This document shows positions 36,822 to 44,570 of a stretch of 64,000 nt of DNA, piece by piece. Within the stretch, counting starts at the first letter, position 1. Each line of letters begins with the position of its first letter. A program made the position numbers and the translations under genes. A model generated the notes under the pieces. It did not search any database and was not told where the DNA came from. It worked only from the letters and a program-made list of their open reading frames with translations. This DNA comes from Flavobacterium sp. (lineage in GTDB: Bacteria > Bacteroidota > Bacteroidia > Flavobacteriales > Flavobacteriaceae), in NCBI RefSeq assembly GCF_027484945.1, contig NZ_JAIXRZ010000028.1:1-64000 (forward strand), in the 5' to 3' direction.

Positions 36822-38996
36822 TTAACCTTCTTGATTTTGGTTGTTTTCACCTTTATTGTGAAACGGTTTTTTGTCCTCTCGAGGTGGACGAGGCAATAAT
36901 TGTTTGCGCGAAACTTTTTCTTTTCGTGTTTTAGGATCGATTCCTAAGTATTTCACTTCGAATACATCATCCATATTCACTACGTCAGAAGGTTTTTCGG
37001 TACGTTCCCATGCCAATTCCGATACGTGTAACAGCACTTCATTGCCAGGAGCTTGGGTATATTCTACAACTGCACCGAAATCAAGCATTTTGATGACGCG
37101 CACTTCATAGGTTTCTCCCAATTGAGGTTTGAAGATAATCGAATCGATTTTTGCCAATACCATATCAATACCGTCTTGGTTTGTACCCAAAATTTCTACA
37201 ATACCCTGCTCATCGACTTCATTAATAACGATTGTCGTTTGAGAAGCTTTTTGCAATTCTTGAATAACTTTTCCACCGGGGCCAATAAGCGCTCCAATAA
37301 AGTTACCTGGAATGGTTCGAGTAATGATTTTTGGCGCATGTGGTTTTACATCAACTCTTGGGGTCGCTAACGTTTCGGTTAGTTTACCCAAAATGTGCAT
37401 ACGACCTTCGCGTGCTTGATCCAAAGCTTGTTCCATGATATCATAGCGTAATCCGTCAATTTTAATATCCATTTGACAGGCTGTAATACCATCGGCTGTT
37501 CCCGTTACTTTGAAGTCCATATCACCTAAGTGGTCTTCGTCACCTAAGATATCGGAAAGTACAGCGAAACGTTCACCATCTGTGATTAATCCCATTGCAA
37601 TACCCGATACTGGCTTAATCATTTGTACGCCGGCATCCATCAAGGCCAAAGTGCCCGAACAAACCGTTGCCATTGATGATGAACCATTTGATTCTAAAAC
37701 TTCAGAAACCACACGAACCGTATACGGACAATCTGCAGGAATCATGTTTTTCAAAGCGCGTTGCGCCAAGTTTCCATGTCCAACCTCACGGCGCGATGTC
37801 CCGCGTAACGGTTTCGCTTCTCCGGTTGAGAAAGGAGGGAAGTTATAATGTAAATAGAAACGCTCTTCACCTTGCTCTGATGGTAAATCGATTATGTTTG
37901 CTTCGCGAGAAGTTCCTAAAGTAACCGTCGCCAAAGCTTGTGTTTCTCCACGGGTAAAAATTGCCGAACCGTGTGTTTTTGGCAAATAATCTACCTCACA
38001 CCAAATAGGACGAATCTCTGTGGTTTTGCGGCCATCTAAACGAATTCCTAAATCAAGGATTACATTACGAACCGCTTCTTTTTGGCATTTGTATAAATAT
38101 TTGCTTACTAAATCACCGTTTTCAGCTAATTCTTCTTCGGTGAATAAAGCAACTACTTCTTCTTTTACTAATCCAAATTTTTCGCCACGTTCTTGTTTTG
38201 AAGAAGCAGCTTGAGCAATGGCGTAGTATTTGTCATAACAAGCAGCACGTACTTTTTCGTAAACTGTTTTGTTCTCTTTTTCTGGCTCGTATTCCCGGTA
38301 AGCAGGAGTGCCAATAGCGGCGCGCATACGCTCTTGTGCTTCAATTTGAATTTTTATTGCATCGTGTGCAAACTTAATGGCGTCTACCATTTCTTTTTCG
38401 GAGATTTCTTTCATCTCGCCTTCCACCATACAAACTGAATCTTTTGAAGCACCAATCATCATATCAATGTCGGATAATTCTAATTGTGCACGACTAGGGT
38501 TGATGATGAGTTGGCCATTAACTCGGCCCACACGAACTTCAGAAATCAAATTGTAAAAAGGAATATCCGATACCGCTAAAGCTGCAGAAGCTGCTAAACC
38601 TGCTAATGCATCGGGCATCACTTCTTCATCGTGCGACATTAATTGAATCATGATTTGGGTTTCTGCATGATAATCATCCGGGAATAATGGACGCAACACG
38701 CGGTCTACCAAACGCATAGTTAGCACTTCAGCGTCACTCGGACGCGCTTCTCTTTTGAAAAATCCGCCAGGGAATCGTCCCGCAGCAGCAAATTTTTCAC
38801 GGTAATCTACCGTTAAAGGTAAAAAATCAATACCGGGATTTGCAGTACGTGCAGAAACAGCTGTAGCCAATAACATGGTATCGCCCATGCGTACAACTAC
38901 AGATCCATCTGCTTGTTTTGCCAATTTTCCGGTTTCAATGGAGATGGTTCTTCCATCTGCCAAAGTAATCGTTTCTTGGGTTACTTTTGGAATCAT
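36822..38996 (-). CDS. pnp: polyribonucleotide nucleotidyltransferase (PNPase)
   Basis: Phosphorolytic 3'-5' exoribonuclease for mRNA turnover. Two RNase PH domains are separated by a helical domain; the first includes [18 protein letters not shown] and the second [22 protein letters not shown] domain ([21 protein letters not shown]) and an S1 domain ([19 protein letters not shown] to KVSRKQLLP) follow. The C terminus ends in a basic, Asn- and Gln-rich tail. The length of 724 residues is typical. It follows rpsO on the same strand as in most bacteria, with a GNRA-loop terminator between them that may be leaky. Confidence 0.96.
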   Translation of the reverse strand: MIPKVTQETITLADGRTISIETGKLAKQADGSVVVRMGDTMLLATAVSARTANPGIDFLPLTVDYREKFAAAGRFPGGFFKREARPSDAEVLTMRLVDRVLRPLFPDDYHAETQIMIQLMSHDEEVMPDALAGLAASAALAVSDIPFYNLISEVRVGRVNGQLIINPSRAQLELSDIDMMIGASKDSVCMVEGEMKEISEKEMVDAIKFAHDAIKIQIEAQERMRAAIGTPAYREYEPEKENKTVYEKVRAACYDKYYAIAQAASSKQERGEKFGLVKEEVVALFTEEELAENGDLVSKYLYKCQKEAVRNVILDLGIRLDGRKTTEIRPIWCEVDYLPKTHGSAIFTRGETQALATVTLGTSREANIIDLPSEQGEERFYLHYNFPPFSTGEAKPLRGTSRREVGHGNLAQRALKNMIPADCPYTVRVVSEVLESNGSSSMATVCSGTLALMDAGVQMIKPVSGIAMGLITDGERFAVLSDILGDEDHLGDMDFKVTGTADGITACQMDIKIDGLRYDIMEQALDQAREGRMHILGKLTETLATPRVDVKPHAPKIITRTIPGNFIGALIGPGGKVIQELQKASQTTIVINEVDEQGIVEILGTNQDGIDMVLAKIDSIIFKPQLGETYEVRVIKMLDFGAVVEYTQAPGNEVLLHVSELAWERTEKPSDVVNMDDVFEVKYLGIDPKTRKEKVSRKQLLPRPPREDKKPFHNKGENNQNQEG

Positions 38997-39092
38997 AAAT
39001 AATTCAATAGGTTTTAAACATTAAGGTTAGTTGTGTTGTTGTTTGTTGTTGTGTAACCCAATGAAAAACTAAAACTTTTTTTCTTTTTTATT

Positions 39093-39121
39093 AAAAAAAA
39101 GAGGCGCGCAAGCACCTCTTT
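39093..39121 (-). terminator. terminator between rpsO and pnp
   Basis: AAAGAGG pairs with CCTCTTT and the stem continues after one mismatch to a GCAA tetraloop. On the minus strand a run of eight T follows. pnp starts about 100 bases further on, so read-through may feed pnp. No exact -7 box was found in front of pnp. Confidence 0.78.
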
Positions 39122-39130
39122 AGTTGTGTA

Positions 39131-39400
39131 TTATTTTCTAATACCTAATTCTTTGATGATTTCACGATATCTGTTGATATCTTTATTTTTGAGATAATCA
39201 AGTAAACTTCTTCGTTTACCTACCAACTTTACTAACGAACGCTCAGTGTTAAAATCGTGACGATTTTTTTTCAAGTGCTCCGTTAAGTGGTTAATTCTAA
39301 ATGTGAACAAAGCAATTTGTCCTTCTGCTGAACCTGTGTTTGCAGCAGCTCCTCCGTGTTTAGCGAAGATTTGTTCTTTTACTTCTTTAGTCAAGTACAT
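39131..39400 (-). CDS. rpsO: 30S ribosomal protein S15
   Basis: An 89-residue primary 16S rRNA-binding protein that helps fold the central domain of the 30S subunit. The family core is plain: GSAEGQIALFTFRINHLTEHLKKNRHDFNTERSLVKLVGKRRSLLDYLKNKD. The ATG at 39400 follows a leader of about 55 bases with a hairpin. The promoter is the best-formed one in the window. Confidence 0.97.
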   Translation of the reverse strand: MYLTKEVKEQIFAKHGGAAANTGSAEGQIALFTFRINHLTEHLKKNRHDFNTERSLVKLVGKRRSLLDYLKNKDINRYREIIKELGIRK

Positions 39401-39431
39401 GCTAATATTAATTTTAATAATTATTATGTAG

Positions 39432-39448
39432 ATTGGGTCACTCCCAAT
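39432..39448 (-). promoter_or_regulatory. hairpin in the rpsO mRNA leader
   Basis: ATTGGG and CCCAAT enclose five bases in the untranslated leader, ending about 31 bases before the ATG. S15 represses its own translation through leader structures in several bacteria. Whether this hairpin plays that role here is inference. Confidence 0.4.
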
Positions 39449-39455
39449 TCGGGTG

Positions 39456-39486
39456 CAAAGTTACGCTTATTTTTGTAATGCACAAA
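39456..39486 (-). promoter_or_regulatory. rpsO promoter (-33 TTTG, -7 TAACTTTG)
   Basis: On the minus strand TTTG (39486-39483) is followed after 19 bases by TAACTTTG (39463-39456). Both elements and the spacing fit the Bacteroidota consensus. Confidence 0.8.
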
Positions 39487-39499
39487 TAAATCGTTGGAT

Positions 39500-39955
39500 T
39501 TAAAATAATTTGGCAACTTCTTGATTTACAAACTCCAAGAAATCTTCATCAGCTTTTGTAAATGGATCCAAGACATGACTATCAATGTCGATTTGGCCAA
39601 TATTTACTCCTTTAACAAATAGAGGCACCACTATTTCTGATTTTACCGTAAAACTACAGGCGATGTAATTGTCTTGTGCTGAAACATCGGGAACTACAAA
39701 GTTGGTATTGGATTCGGCAACCTGACCACAAATGCCTTTTCCAAAAGGTATTACTGTATGGTCAGTCGGCGCACCTACATAGGGGCCAAGGTGCAAAGTT
39801 TTGGTCTCATGATTGGCAAAATAAAACCCTACCCAGTTGTAATAAGCTACGCTGTTACTTAAATACGCACAAAGTTCGTATAACTTTTCATCACGAGTTT
39901 TTTCCTCTTGATGTAAAATAGAGACAACTCCAATTTGTAATTTTTCAAAATGCAT
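39500..39955 (-). CDS. GAF domain protein, free-methionine-R-sulfoxide reductase-like
   Basis: A single GAF domain of 151 residues. It resembles fRMsr/MsrC, which reduces free methionine-(R)-sulfoxide: IPFGKGICGQVAES, VVPDVSAQDNYIACSFTVKSEIVVPL, and IGQIDIDS are family blocks. Two of the three catalytic-region cysteines are present (Cys76 and Cys100). The third, expected about ten residues before Cys76, is missing (GAPTDHTVIPF). Activity would then need another reductant or resolving cysteine, or the protein may only bind a ligand. Transcribed alone from a TACTTTTG box. Confidence 0.82.
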   Translation of the reverse strand: MHFEKLQIGVVSILHQEEKTRDEKLYELCAYLSNSVAYYNWVGFYFANHETKTLHLGPYVGAPTDHTVIPFGKGICGQVAESNTNFVVPDVSAQDNYIACSFTVKSEIVVPLFVKGVNIGQIDIDSHVLDPFTKADEDFLEFVNQEVAKLF

Positions 39956-39971
39956 TTTTAGGTGTTTTTTG

Positions 39972-39979
39972 CAAAAGTA
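39972..39979 (-). promoter_or_regulatory. -7 box TACTTTTG of the GAF gene
   Basis: A TAnnTTTG match on the minus strand, 16 bases before the ATG at 39955. Confidence 0.62.
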
Positions 39980-40027
39980 ACCAATGCGATTTCGTATTTT
40001 TACCTAATTTTTGTTAAATAAGACTTC

Positions 40028-40585
40028 TTGAACACTTACGTTGCACAATACCGTCCTTTTTTATTCTTTTTACTGCGCTTTGCGCTAACCTATACGGTGT
40101 TGTCGTATTGCTATAGTGTATATTTAGATCAATTTAGTATCAAAGATAAGGAGGTTGATGGCATCACACAACTGGTAGCAGAACAAGCTAAAGATCTTTT
40201 ACAATGGGTTGATTCAGGGGTTTATCTTGCACCAAATCCCAAAGAAGCTGGTTTAAAGTTATTTTTTCATAAGCGTTGGATTGCCCGAATCATTGAAGGG
40301 TGTAATGCTGTAAGTGTGATCGTGTTGTTTGTTAGTTTTGTTATTGCATTTAAAGGAAAACTTAAGTCAATGCTTTGGTTTATCCCTTTGGGCATCGTAA
40401 TCATTCATGGAGCCAACGTTTTTCGAATAGCTGCATTAGCTGTTGCTTTATATCATTTCCCTAAAGCAGAACATTTATTGCATGGAGTTTTATTTCCATT
40501 GGTAATTTACGGTATCGTATTTCTTTTATGGATAATTTGGGTCAATCGATTTTCAATTTATGCAAAACACCATGTTTCAAAATAA
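40028..40585 (+). CDS. xrtF: exosortase family protein XrtF
   Basis: Membrane cysteine transpeptidase-like protein of the exosortase family, which processes proteins with C-terminal sorting tails. The candidate catalytic residues lie in the expected segments: Cys92 (EGCNAVSV), Arg133 (NVFRIA) and His152 (LLHGVLFP). About five membrane helices are seen in 185 residues; this short form fits XrtF of flavobacteria, not the larger EpsH type. The only plausible start is a TTG at 40028. The next gene, the XrtF-associated membrane protein, overlaps by 26 bases. I saw no protein with a matching C-terminal tail (motif, helix, basic end) in the window, so the substrate is unknown. Confidence 0.9.
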   Translation: MNTYVAQYRPFLFFLLRFALTYTVLSYCYSVYLDQFSIKDKEVDGITQLVAEQAKDLLQWVDSGVYLAPNPKEAGLKLFFHKRWIARIIEGCNAVSVIVLFVSFVIAFKGKLKSMLWFIPLGIVIIHGANVFRIAALAVALYHFPKAEHLLHGVLFPLVIYGIVFLLWIIWVNRFSIYAKHHVSK

Positions 40586-41021
40586 ATTACAAGTTGGGTT
40601 GTTGCTTTTTCTATTTCTACTATTAATCGGAATTAGAGCAGGAGAGTCCACATTCTTTTATGATCCTTTGCTGGCTTATTTCAAAGGCGATTTTCAAAAT
40701 CAACCCTTTCCAAAGTTGGATTATTTCAATTATATACTTCATGTTTTTTTGCGGTATTTCATCAATAGTATATCGTCTATTGGTATTATTTATTTGCTAT
40801 TTAAAGAACGGCAGTTAATCCGGTTTGTTTCCTTTTTATATGCGGGTATAGGCGCTGTAATGCTGGTTGTTTTTTCTGTAGTTATTTTCTATTTTGCCGA
40901 AACCAACAAGAACGAACTTTTTTATCTCCGCCGGTTTTTGATTCAACCGTTATTCTTGATGATTTTTATCCCCGCTTTGTATTACCAAAAAAAAATCAAA
41001 GTGCAGCAAAAGGTTGTTTAA
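40560..41021 (+). CDS. exosortase F system-associated membrane protein
   Basis: A 153-residue protein with four hydrophobic segments (about 10-25, 55-81, 88-115, 128-145). It is the fixed partner encoded next to xrtF in flavobacteria. Recognisable parts are the GIRAGESTFFYDPLLAYFKGDF loop and YFLRRFLIQPLFLM-like LRRFLIQPLFLMIFIPALYY near the end. No catalytic motif is seen. The start at 40560 lies within xrtF; a second ATG at 40572 is possible. The two are surely co-translated. Confidence 0.87.
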   Translation: MQNTMFQNKLQVGLLLFLFLLLIGIRAGESTFFYDPLLAYFKGDFQNQPFPKLDYFNYILHVFLRYFINSISSIGIIYLLFKERQLIRFVSFLYAGIGAVMLVVFSVVIFYFAETNKNELFYLRRFLIQPLFLMIFIPALYYQKKIKVQQKVV

Positions 41022-41053
41022 CCGAATTGTATCAATTTATTAGGTATTTGTAT

Positions 41054-41061
41054 TACCTTTG
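41054..41061 (+). promoter_or_regulatory. -7 box TACCTTTG of the metal cassette
   Basis: An exact TAnnTTTG match that ends four bases before the ATG at 41066. A leaderless mRNA is expected if it is used. Confidence 0.65.
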
Positions 41062-41065
41062 TCCC

Positions 41066-41482
41066 ATGTATTTTCGAAAGCTACTTAGCGGATGTATTGC
41101 AGTATTGATTTTGGTTGCTCAAATGGGTGTTGCCCTACACGTGCGTTATTGTGCGGGTGAAGTAGCAGCTGTAGAGACTGTAGTTGGCTTTTCAGAGATT
41201 ACCAAAGATGTAGCCAAAAGTTGTTGTGGAGCTACTATAGAGTCCACAAAAAAAATGAGGTGTTGTACTGATAAGCAACTTACCTTCAAGGATACTTCGG
41301 CTAAGGTTTTAGTAAAAAATGTAACGCCTGATTTATTAGCGTTGGTTTTTGAATTACCCTCTTTTTATCTAAATTATCAGAACGAAATCGCAATACCGAC
41401 TTCACAAAAGTTGGATTATTATTGTGATATACATGGTCCACCCTTGTACCAACGGTATTCCCAATTTGTTTTTTACGCTTGA
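41066..41482 (+). CDS. HYC_CC_PP family exported protein
   Basis: A small exported protein of the family named for its motifs. HVRYCAGE supplies the H-Y-C element, KSCCGAT the C-C pair, a second pair occurs in MRCCTDK, and HGPPLYQRY near the end is the P-P element. A membrane or signal helix lies at about 8-23 (SGCIAVLILVAQMGVAL). Seven cysteines in a secreted domain suggest metal binding, consistent with the TonB receptor and HMA protein behind it. The frame extends to a TTG at 41027, which is upstream of the promoter box; the ATG at 41066 gives 138 residues. The biochemical function is not known. Confidence 0.87.
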   Translation: MYFRKLLSGCIAVLILVAQMGVALHVRYCAGEVAAVETVVGFSEITKDVAKSCCGATIESTKKMRCCTDKQLTFKDTSAKVLVKNVTPDLLALVFELPSFYLNYQNEIAIPTSQKLDYYCDIHGPPLYQRYSQFVFYA

Positions 41483-41532
41483 TTTAGTTTTCGCATTTAA
41501 TTGTTAATTGTCGAATACTAAATTTATTGAAT

Positions 41533-43539
41533 ATGAAAAAAATAGCGTTTGTCTTGACGTTATTGACTTTCTTTTTTGCAAGTGCCCAAGAAAAATTGGA
41601 CGAAGTAAAAATTGAAAACAAAAAACGAGGCATTCAAAAATCACTTTCCAAAACCACGAATACAACTACAGTAACTTCTAAGGAATTACTTAAAGCAGCA
41701 TGTTGTAATCTTGCTGAAAGTTTTGAAACCAATCCGTCCATAGACGTTAATTTTTCGGATGCACTCACTGGGACCAAACAAATTAAAATGCTCGGACTTA
41801 CGAGCCCGTATTTGTTGATTGCCGAAGAGAATATTCCTTCGGTTCGAGGAGCTTCCCAAGTGTATGGGCTGTCTTTTGTGCCGGGAACATGGGTGGAAAG
41901 TATCCAAATCACCAAAGGCGCCGGAAGTGTAGTAAACGGGTATGAAAGTATTTCGGGACAAATCAATACCGAACTCATCAAGCCGTTAAAAGATGTTCCT
42001 TTTTTTCTAAATACGTACGGAGATTCCGGGAATCGGTATGAGTTAAATACGCATTTTAATCGAAAATTAGGGCAACATTGGGCAACAAGTTTGTTCCTGC
42101 ATGGGAATGCGCGTGTGGGGAAAAATGATATGAATAGCGATGGTTTTTTAGACAATCCTTTGGGCAAACAGCTCAACCTTACCAGCCGGTGGCAGTATAC
42201 GAATGCTGAAAAAGGATGGGTTTCTTTTTTTAATTTTAAATACCTGAATGACCAAAAACAAACCGGTCAAATCGACTTTGATCCAAATAAACACCGAGGA
42301 ACAACTACGTTTTGGGGCTCTGAAATTAATACCGAACGCTTTGATTTTTCGACCAAAACGGGTTATGTTTTCAAAGATATGCCCTATCAAAGTATGGGAT
42401 TTCAAAATGCTTTTTCCTACCATAACCAAGACTCCTATTTCGGATTGCGTACCTACGCGATCAAACAACAAAGTGTGTACTCTAATTTTATTTTTAATTC
42501 CATTATTCAAAACACCCGAAATAAATTTGCTACCGGTTTGAATTTTACACTAGACCGATATAACGAATGGGTTAATGCTGCCGATTTCAGTCGCATTGAT
42601 AATTCGATTGGCTCATTTTTTGAATATACTTTTGACAACGGAACTACATTAAGTTACATTTTGGGAGGACGTGTTGATTTTCATAATCGATTGGGGGTAT
42701 TTGTAACCCCACGATTCCATTTGCGGTATAATCCCTGGGAATTTGGCGTTTTTCGGCTTTCTGCAGGACGCGGTAAAAGAGGAACAAATCTATTTGCTGA
42801 AAACCAACAATATTTTAGCAGTTCCCGCCAATTTATTATTCAAAATTCAGGTGGAAATCTATATGGTTTAGATCCAGAAATTGCATGGAATTATGGCGTG
42901 AGTTTTACCCAAAAATTCCGTATCTTTAATAAAAATTCTGAAGTTACCTTTGATCTTTACCGTACTGATTTTCAAAATCAAGTGGTTGTCGATGTGCTTC
43001 AAAATGCACAACAAGTTCTTTTTTATAATTTACAAGGGCGTTCGTTTGCCAACAGTTTGCAGTTGGATTTTAACATTGAACCGATTCATCAACTCAATAT
43101 TCGAAATTCATATAAATATTACGATATTGGTACCGATTACCAATCAGGTCGTTTTCAACGTCCGCTTCAAGCAAGGCATCGTTTTTTCTCCAATGTGGAG
43201 TACGAAACCGAGGCCACCAATAAAGACCGTCTTTGGAAAATGGATGTGACCTACAATTGGATCGGGAGTCAACAATTACCCACTACCCAAACGAATCCTA
43301 TAGGAGAACAAATGGGAGTCATGTCTCCTGCCTATTCTTTAGTTAATGCCCAAGTAACACGCGTGTTTTCTAAAGTTTTTGAATTGTATTTAGGGGGAGA
43401 AAATATATTTAATTACCGTCAGGAGCGCGCGGTTTTAGGGACTGATAATCCTTTTGGCAGCTATTTTGATTCCACTTTGGTCTATGCACCGGTTTTTGGA
43501 CGAATGATCTATGCCGGTTTACGTTTTAAAGTCAAATAA
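41533..43539 (+). CDS. TonB-dependent outer-membrane receptor, probable metal uptake
   Basis: An outer-membrane barrel with an N-terminal plug. A signal peptide ends near FASAQEK (residue 19). A TonB-box-like start (KLDEVKIENKKRG) is followed by the plug with a Cys57-Cys58 pair in AACCNLAESFETNPSID, then QIKMLGL and YLLIAEENIP. The barrel follows and ends in a typical aromatic-rich strand (MIYAGLRFKVK). The length of 668 residues is normal; the ATG at 41533 was chosen over a TTG two codons upstream. It lies between the HYC_CC_PP and HMA genes, and the paired cysteine in the plug suggests copper or another soft metal. That specificity is inference. No SusD partner is present. Confidence 0.92.
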   Translation: MKKIAFVLTLLTFFFASAQEKLDEVKIENKKRGIQKSLSKTTNTTTVTSKELLKAACCNLAESFETNPSIDVNFSDALTGTKQIKMLGLTSPYLLIAEENIPSVRGASQVYGLSFVPGTWVESIQITKGAGSVVNGYESISGQINTELIKPLKDVPFFLNTYGDSGNRYELNTHFNRKLGQHWATSLFLHGNARVGKNDMNSDGFLDNPLGKQLNLTSRWQYTNAEKGWVSFFNFKYLNDQKQTGQIDFDPNKHRGTTTFWGSEINTERFDFSTKTGYVFKDMPYQSMGFQNAFSYHNQDSYFGLRTYAIKQQSVYSNFIFNSIIQNTRNKFATGLNFTLDRYNEWVNAADFSRIDNSIGSFFEYTFDNGTTLSYILGGRVDFHNRLGVFVTPRFHLRYNPWEFGVFRLSAGRGKRGTNLFAENQQYFSSSRQFIIQNSGGNLYGLDPEIAWNYGVSFTQKFRIFNKNSEVTFDLYRTDFQNQVVVDVLQNAQQVLFYNLQGRSFANSLQLDFNIEPIHQLNIRNSYKYYDIGTDYQSGRFQRPLQARHRFFSNVEYETEATNKDRLWKMDVTYNWIGSQQLPTTQTNPIGEQMGVMSPAYSLVNAQVTRVFSKVFELYLGGENIFNYRQERAVLGTDNPFGSYFDSTLVYAPVFGRMIYAGLRFKVK

Positions 43540-43554
43540 TTAAAAATTAAAAAT

Positions 43555-43893
43555 ATGAAAAAAATTGTAATTTTAATGGTGGTCCTTTTCAGTATTGGAC
43601 TTCAAGCACAAGAACAGAAAAATAAAAATGCCAAGTATACGTTTGAAGTTAATGGCAATTGTGAAACCTGCAAAAAGCGAATTGAAAATGCCGCTTTTGG
43701 AGTAAAAGGCGTAAAGTCGGCGGTATGGAATATTGAAACCCATCAATTTGATTTGATTCTCAACGAAGAAAAAACGGATGTCTTAACCGTAAAAAAAGCA
43801 ATCGTTGCTGTCGGTCATGATGTGGGTGAACTTAAAGCAGATGATGCAGTATATGATAAATTGCACCATTGCTGTAAGTATGAACGCAAATAA
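43555..43893 (+). CDS. exported heavy-metal-associated (HMA) domain protein
   Basis: A 112-residue protein with a signal peptide (1-18, ending GLQAQEQ) and one ferredoxin-like HMA domain with the metal-binding CxxC in NGNCETCKKRIE. GVKGVKSAVWNIETHQFDL continues the fold. The C terminus has an added His-His-Cys-Cys cluster (KLHHCCKYERK) that could be a second metal site. Its export sets it apart from cytoplasmic CopZ-type chaperones. It lies 15 bases behind the TonB receptor and ends the cassette at a strong terminator. Confidence 0.92.
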   Translation: MKKIVILMVVLFSIGLQAQEQKNKNAKYTFEVNGNCETCKKRIENAAFGVKGVKSAVWNIETHQFDLILNEEKTDVLTVKKAIVAVGHDVGELKADDAVYDKLHHCCKYERK

Positions 43894-43898
43894 AATGT

Positions 43899-43927
43899 AT
43901 CCCGAATTAAACTTCGGGATTTTTTTT
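43899..43927 (+). terminator. terminator of the metal cassette
   Basis: ATCCCGAA pairs with TTCGGGAT, loop of six, then eight T. Confidence 0.9.
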
Positions 43928-44014
43928 GAATTAAAATTACATCTACATATCTTTTTCTAACTAATTATATACTCTTAGTTTATTTTGTTTTTACTTTCGC
44001 GGTCAATTACCTAA

Positions 44015-44170
44015 TTAAAATTTACGAAATTTACCTGCTGTTTTGGTATGCTTAAATTCATCATAGTGTTTATAGCAATTTCCGAGACAAAAGCCGTTTG
44101 ACGAATGGACATTATATGAGTAAGACTCATTTATTTTTAAATGATGTTTACAATTGCATTTAATAGTCAT
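44015..44170 (-). CDS. small Cys-rich ORF, 51 residues, unknown
   Basis: A 51-codon frame in the 359-base stretch between the HMA gene and the next + strand gene, which otherwise has no gene. It starts MTIKCNCKHHLKINE. It has Cys at 5, 7, 28 and 32, His at 9 and 10, and a basic end (TAGKFRKF). The pattern CxC ... CLGNC, with Tyr and Asn in between, looks like a real small metal-binding domain and not random sequence. No exact -7 box precedes it; TAATTTCA upstream is two bases off. I do not recognise the family with certainty. The remainder of the gap is AT-rich and shows nothing else except a + strand box at 44217. Confidence 0.55.
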   Translation of the reverse strand: MTIKCNCKHHLKINESYSYNVHSSNGFCLGNCYKHYDEFKHTKTAGKFRKF

Positions 44171-44216
44171 TGGATTAGAATGAAATTAAAGTTTTTTGGT
44201 CGGGCCTTGTAATTGC

Positions 44217-44224
44217 TAGATTTG
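44217..44224 (+). promoter_or_regulatory. -7 box TAGATTTG of the SulP operon
   Basis: An exact TAnnTTTG match 28 bases before the ATG of the small membrane protein gene. Confidence 0.55.
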
Positions 44225-44252
44225 TAGTTTATTTTGCACTGTTAAAATTAAA

Positions 44253-44570
44253 ATGGAAAAACGTATCTTAATTAATCAATATCTTACTCATATCTATGAA
44301 TATGCTAAGTTTGCCGTTTTATTTTTCTTGGTAACATTTGAATTCAAAGGATTTTCAATTACAACCCACTTTTTTGATGAAAATTTTATTTTGAGCCATG
44401 TTGAAGTACATCCATTTGTTTTAGCCTTTTTAATTTTGTCACTTTTCATAGTTTACAGAATTGCAGATTTTCAGTTTAACGCCCAATTATTCTTAGACGC
44501 TTTCCTAAAAAAAACATATATAAATTACCCAATAAATCAGATTAAAAAGAAAACATATGGCTCAGTATAA
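44253..44570 (+). CDS. small membrane protein of unknown function
   Basis: A 105-residue protein with two hydrophobic helices (about 18-32 and 55-70) and a basic tail (AFLKKTYINYPINQIKKKTYG). No family is recognised. Its last 14 bases overlap the SulP gene, so the two are co-translated, and a role as accessory or regulatory subunit of that transporter is a fair guess without direct evidence. Codon use looks ordinary for the region. Confidence 0.7.
   Translation: MEKRILINQYLTHIYEYAKFAVLFFLVTFEFKGFSITTHFFDENFILSHVEVHPFVLAFLILSLFIVYRIADFQFNAQLFLDAFLKKTYINYPINQIKKKTYGSV

Noticed and set aside
41634-42176. A 180-codon minus-strand ORF opposite the TonB receptor gene
   Set aside because: It lies wholly inside a well-supported gene, has no promoter box, and its product is low-complexity Ser/Pro/Phe-rich, as expected from an antisense frame.
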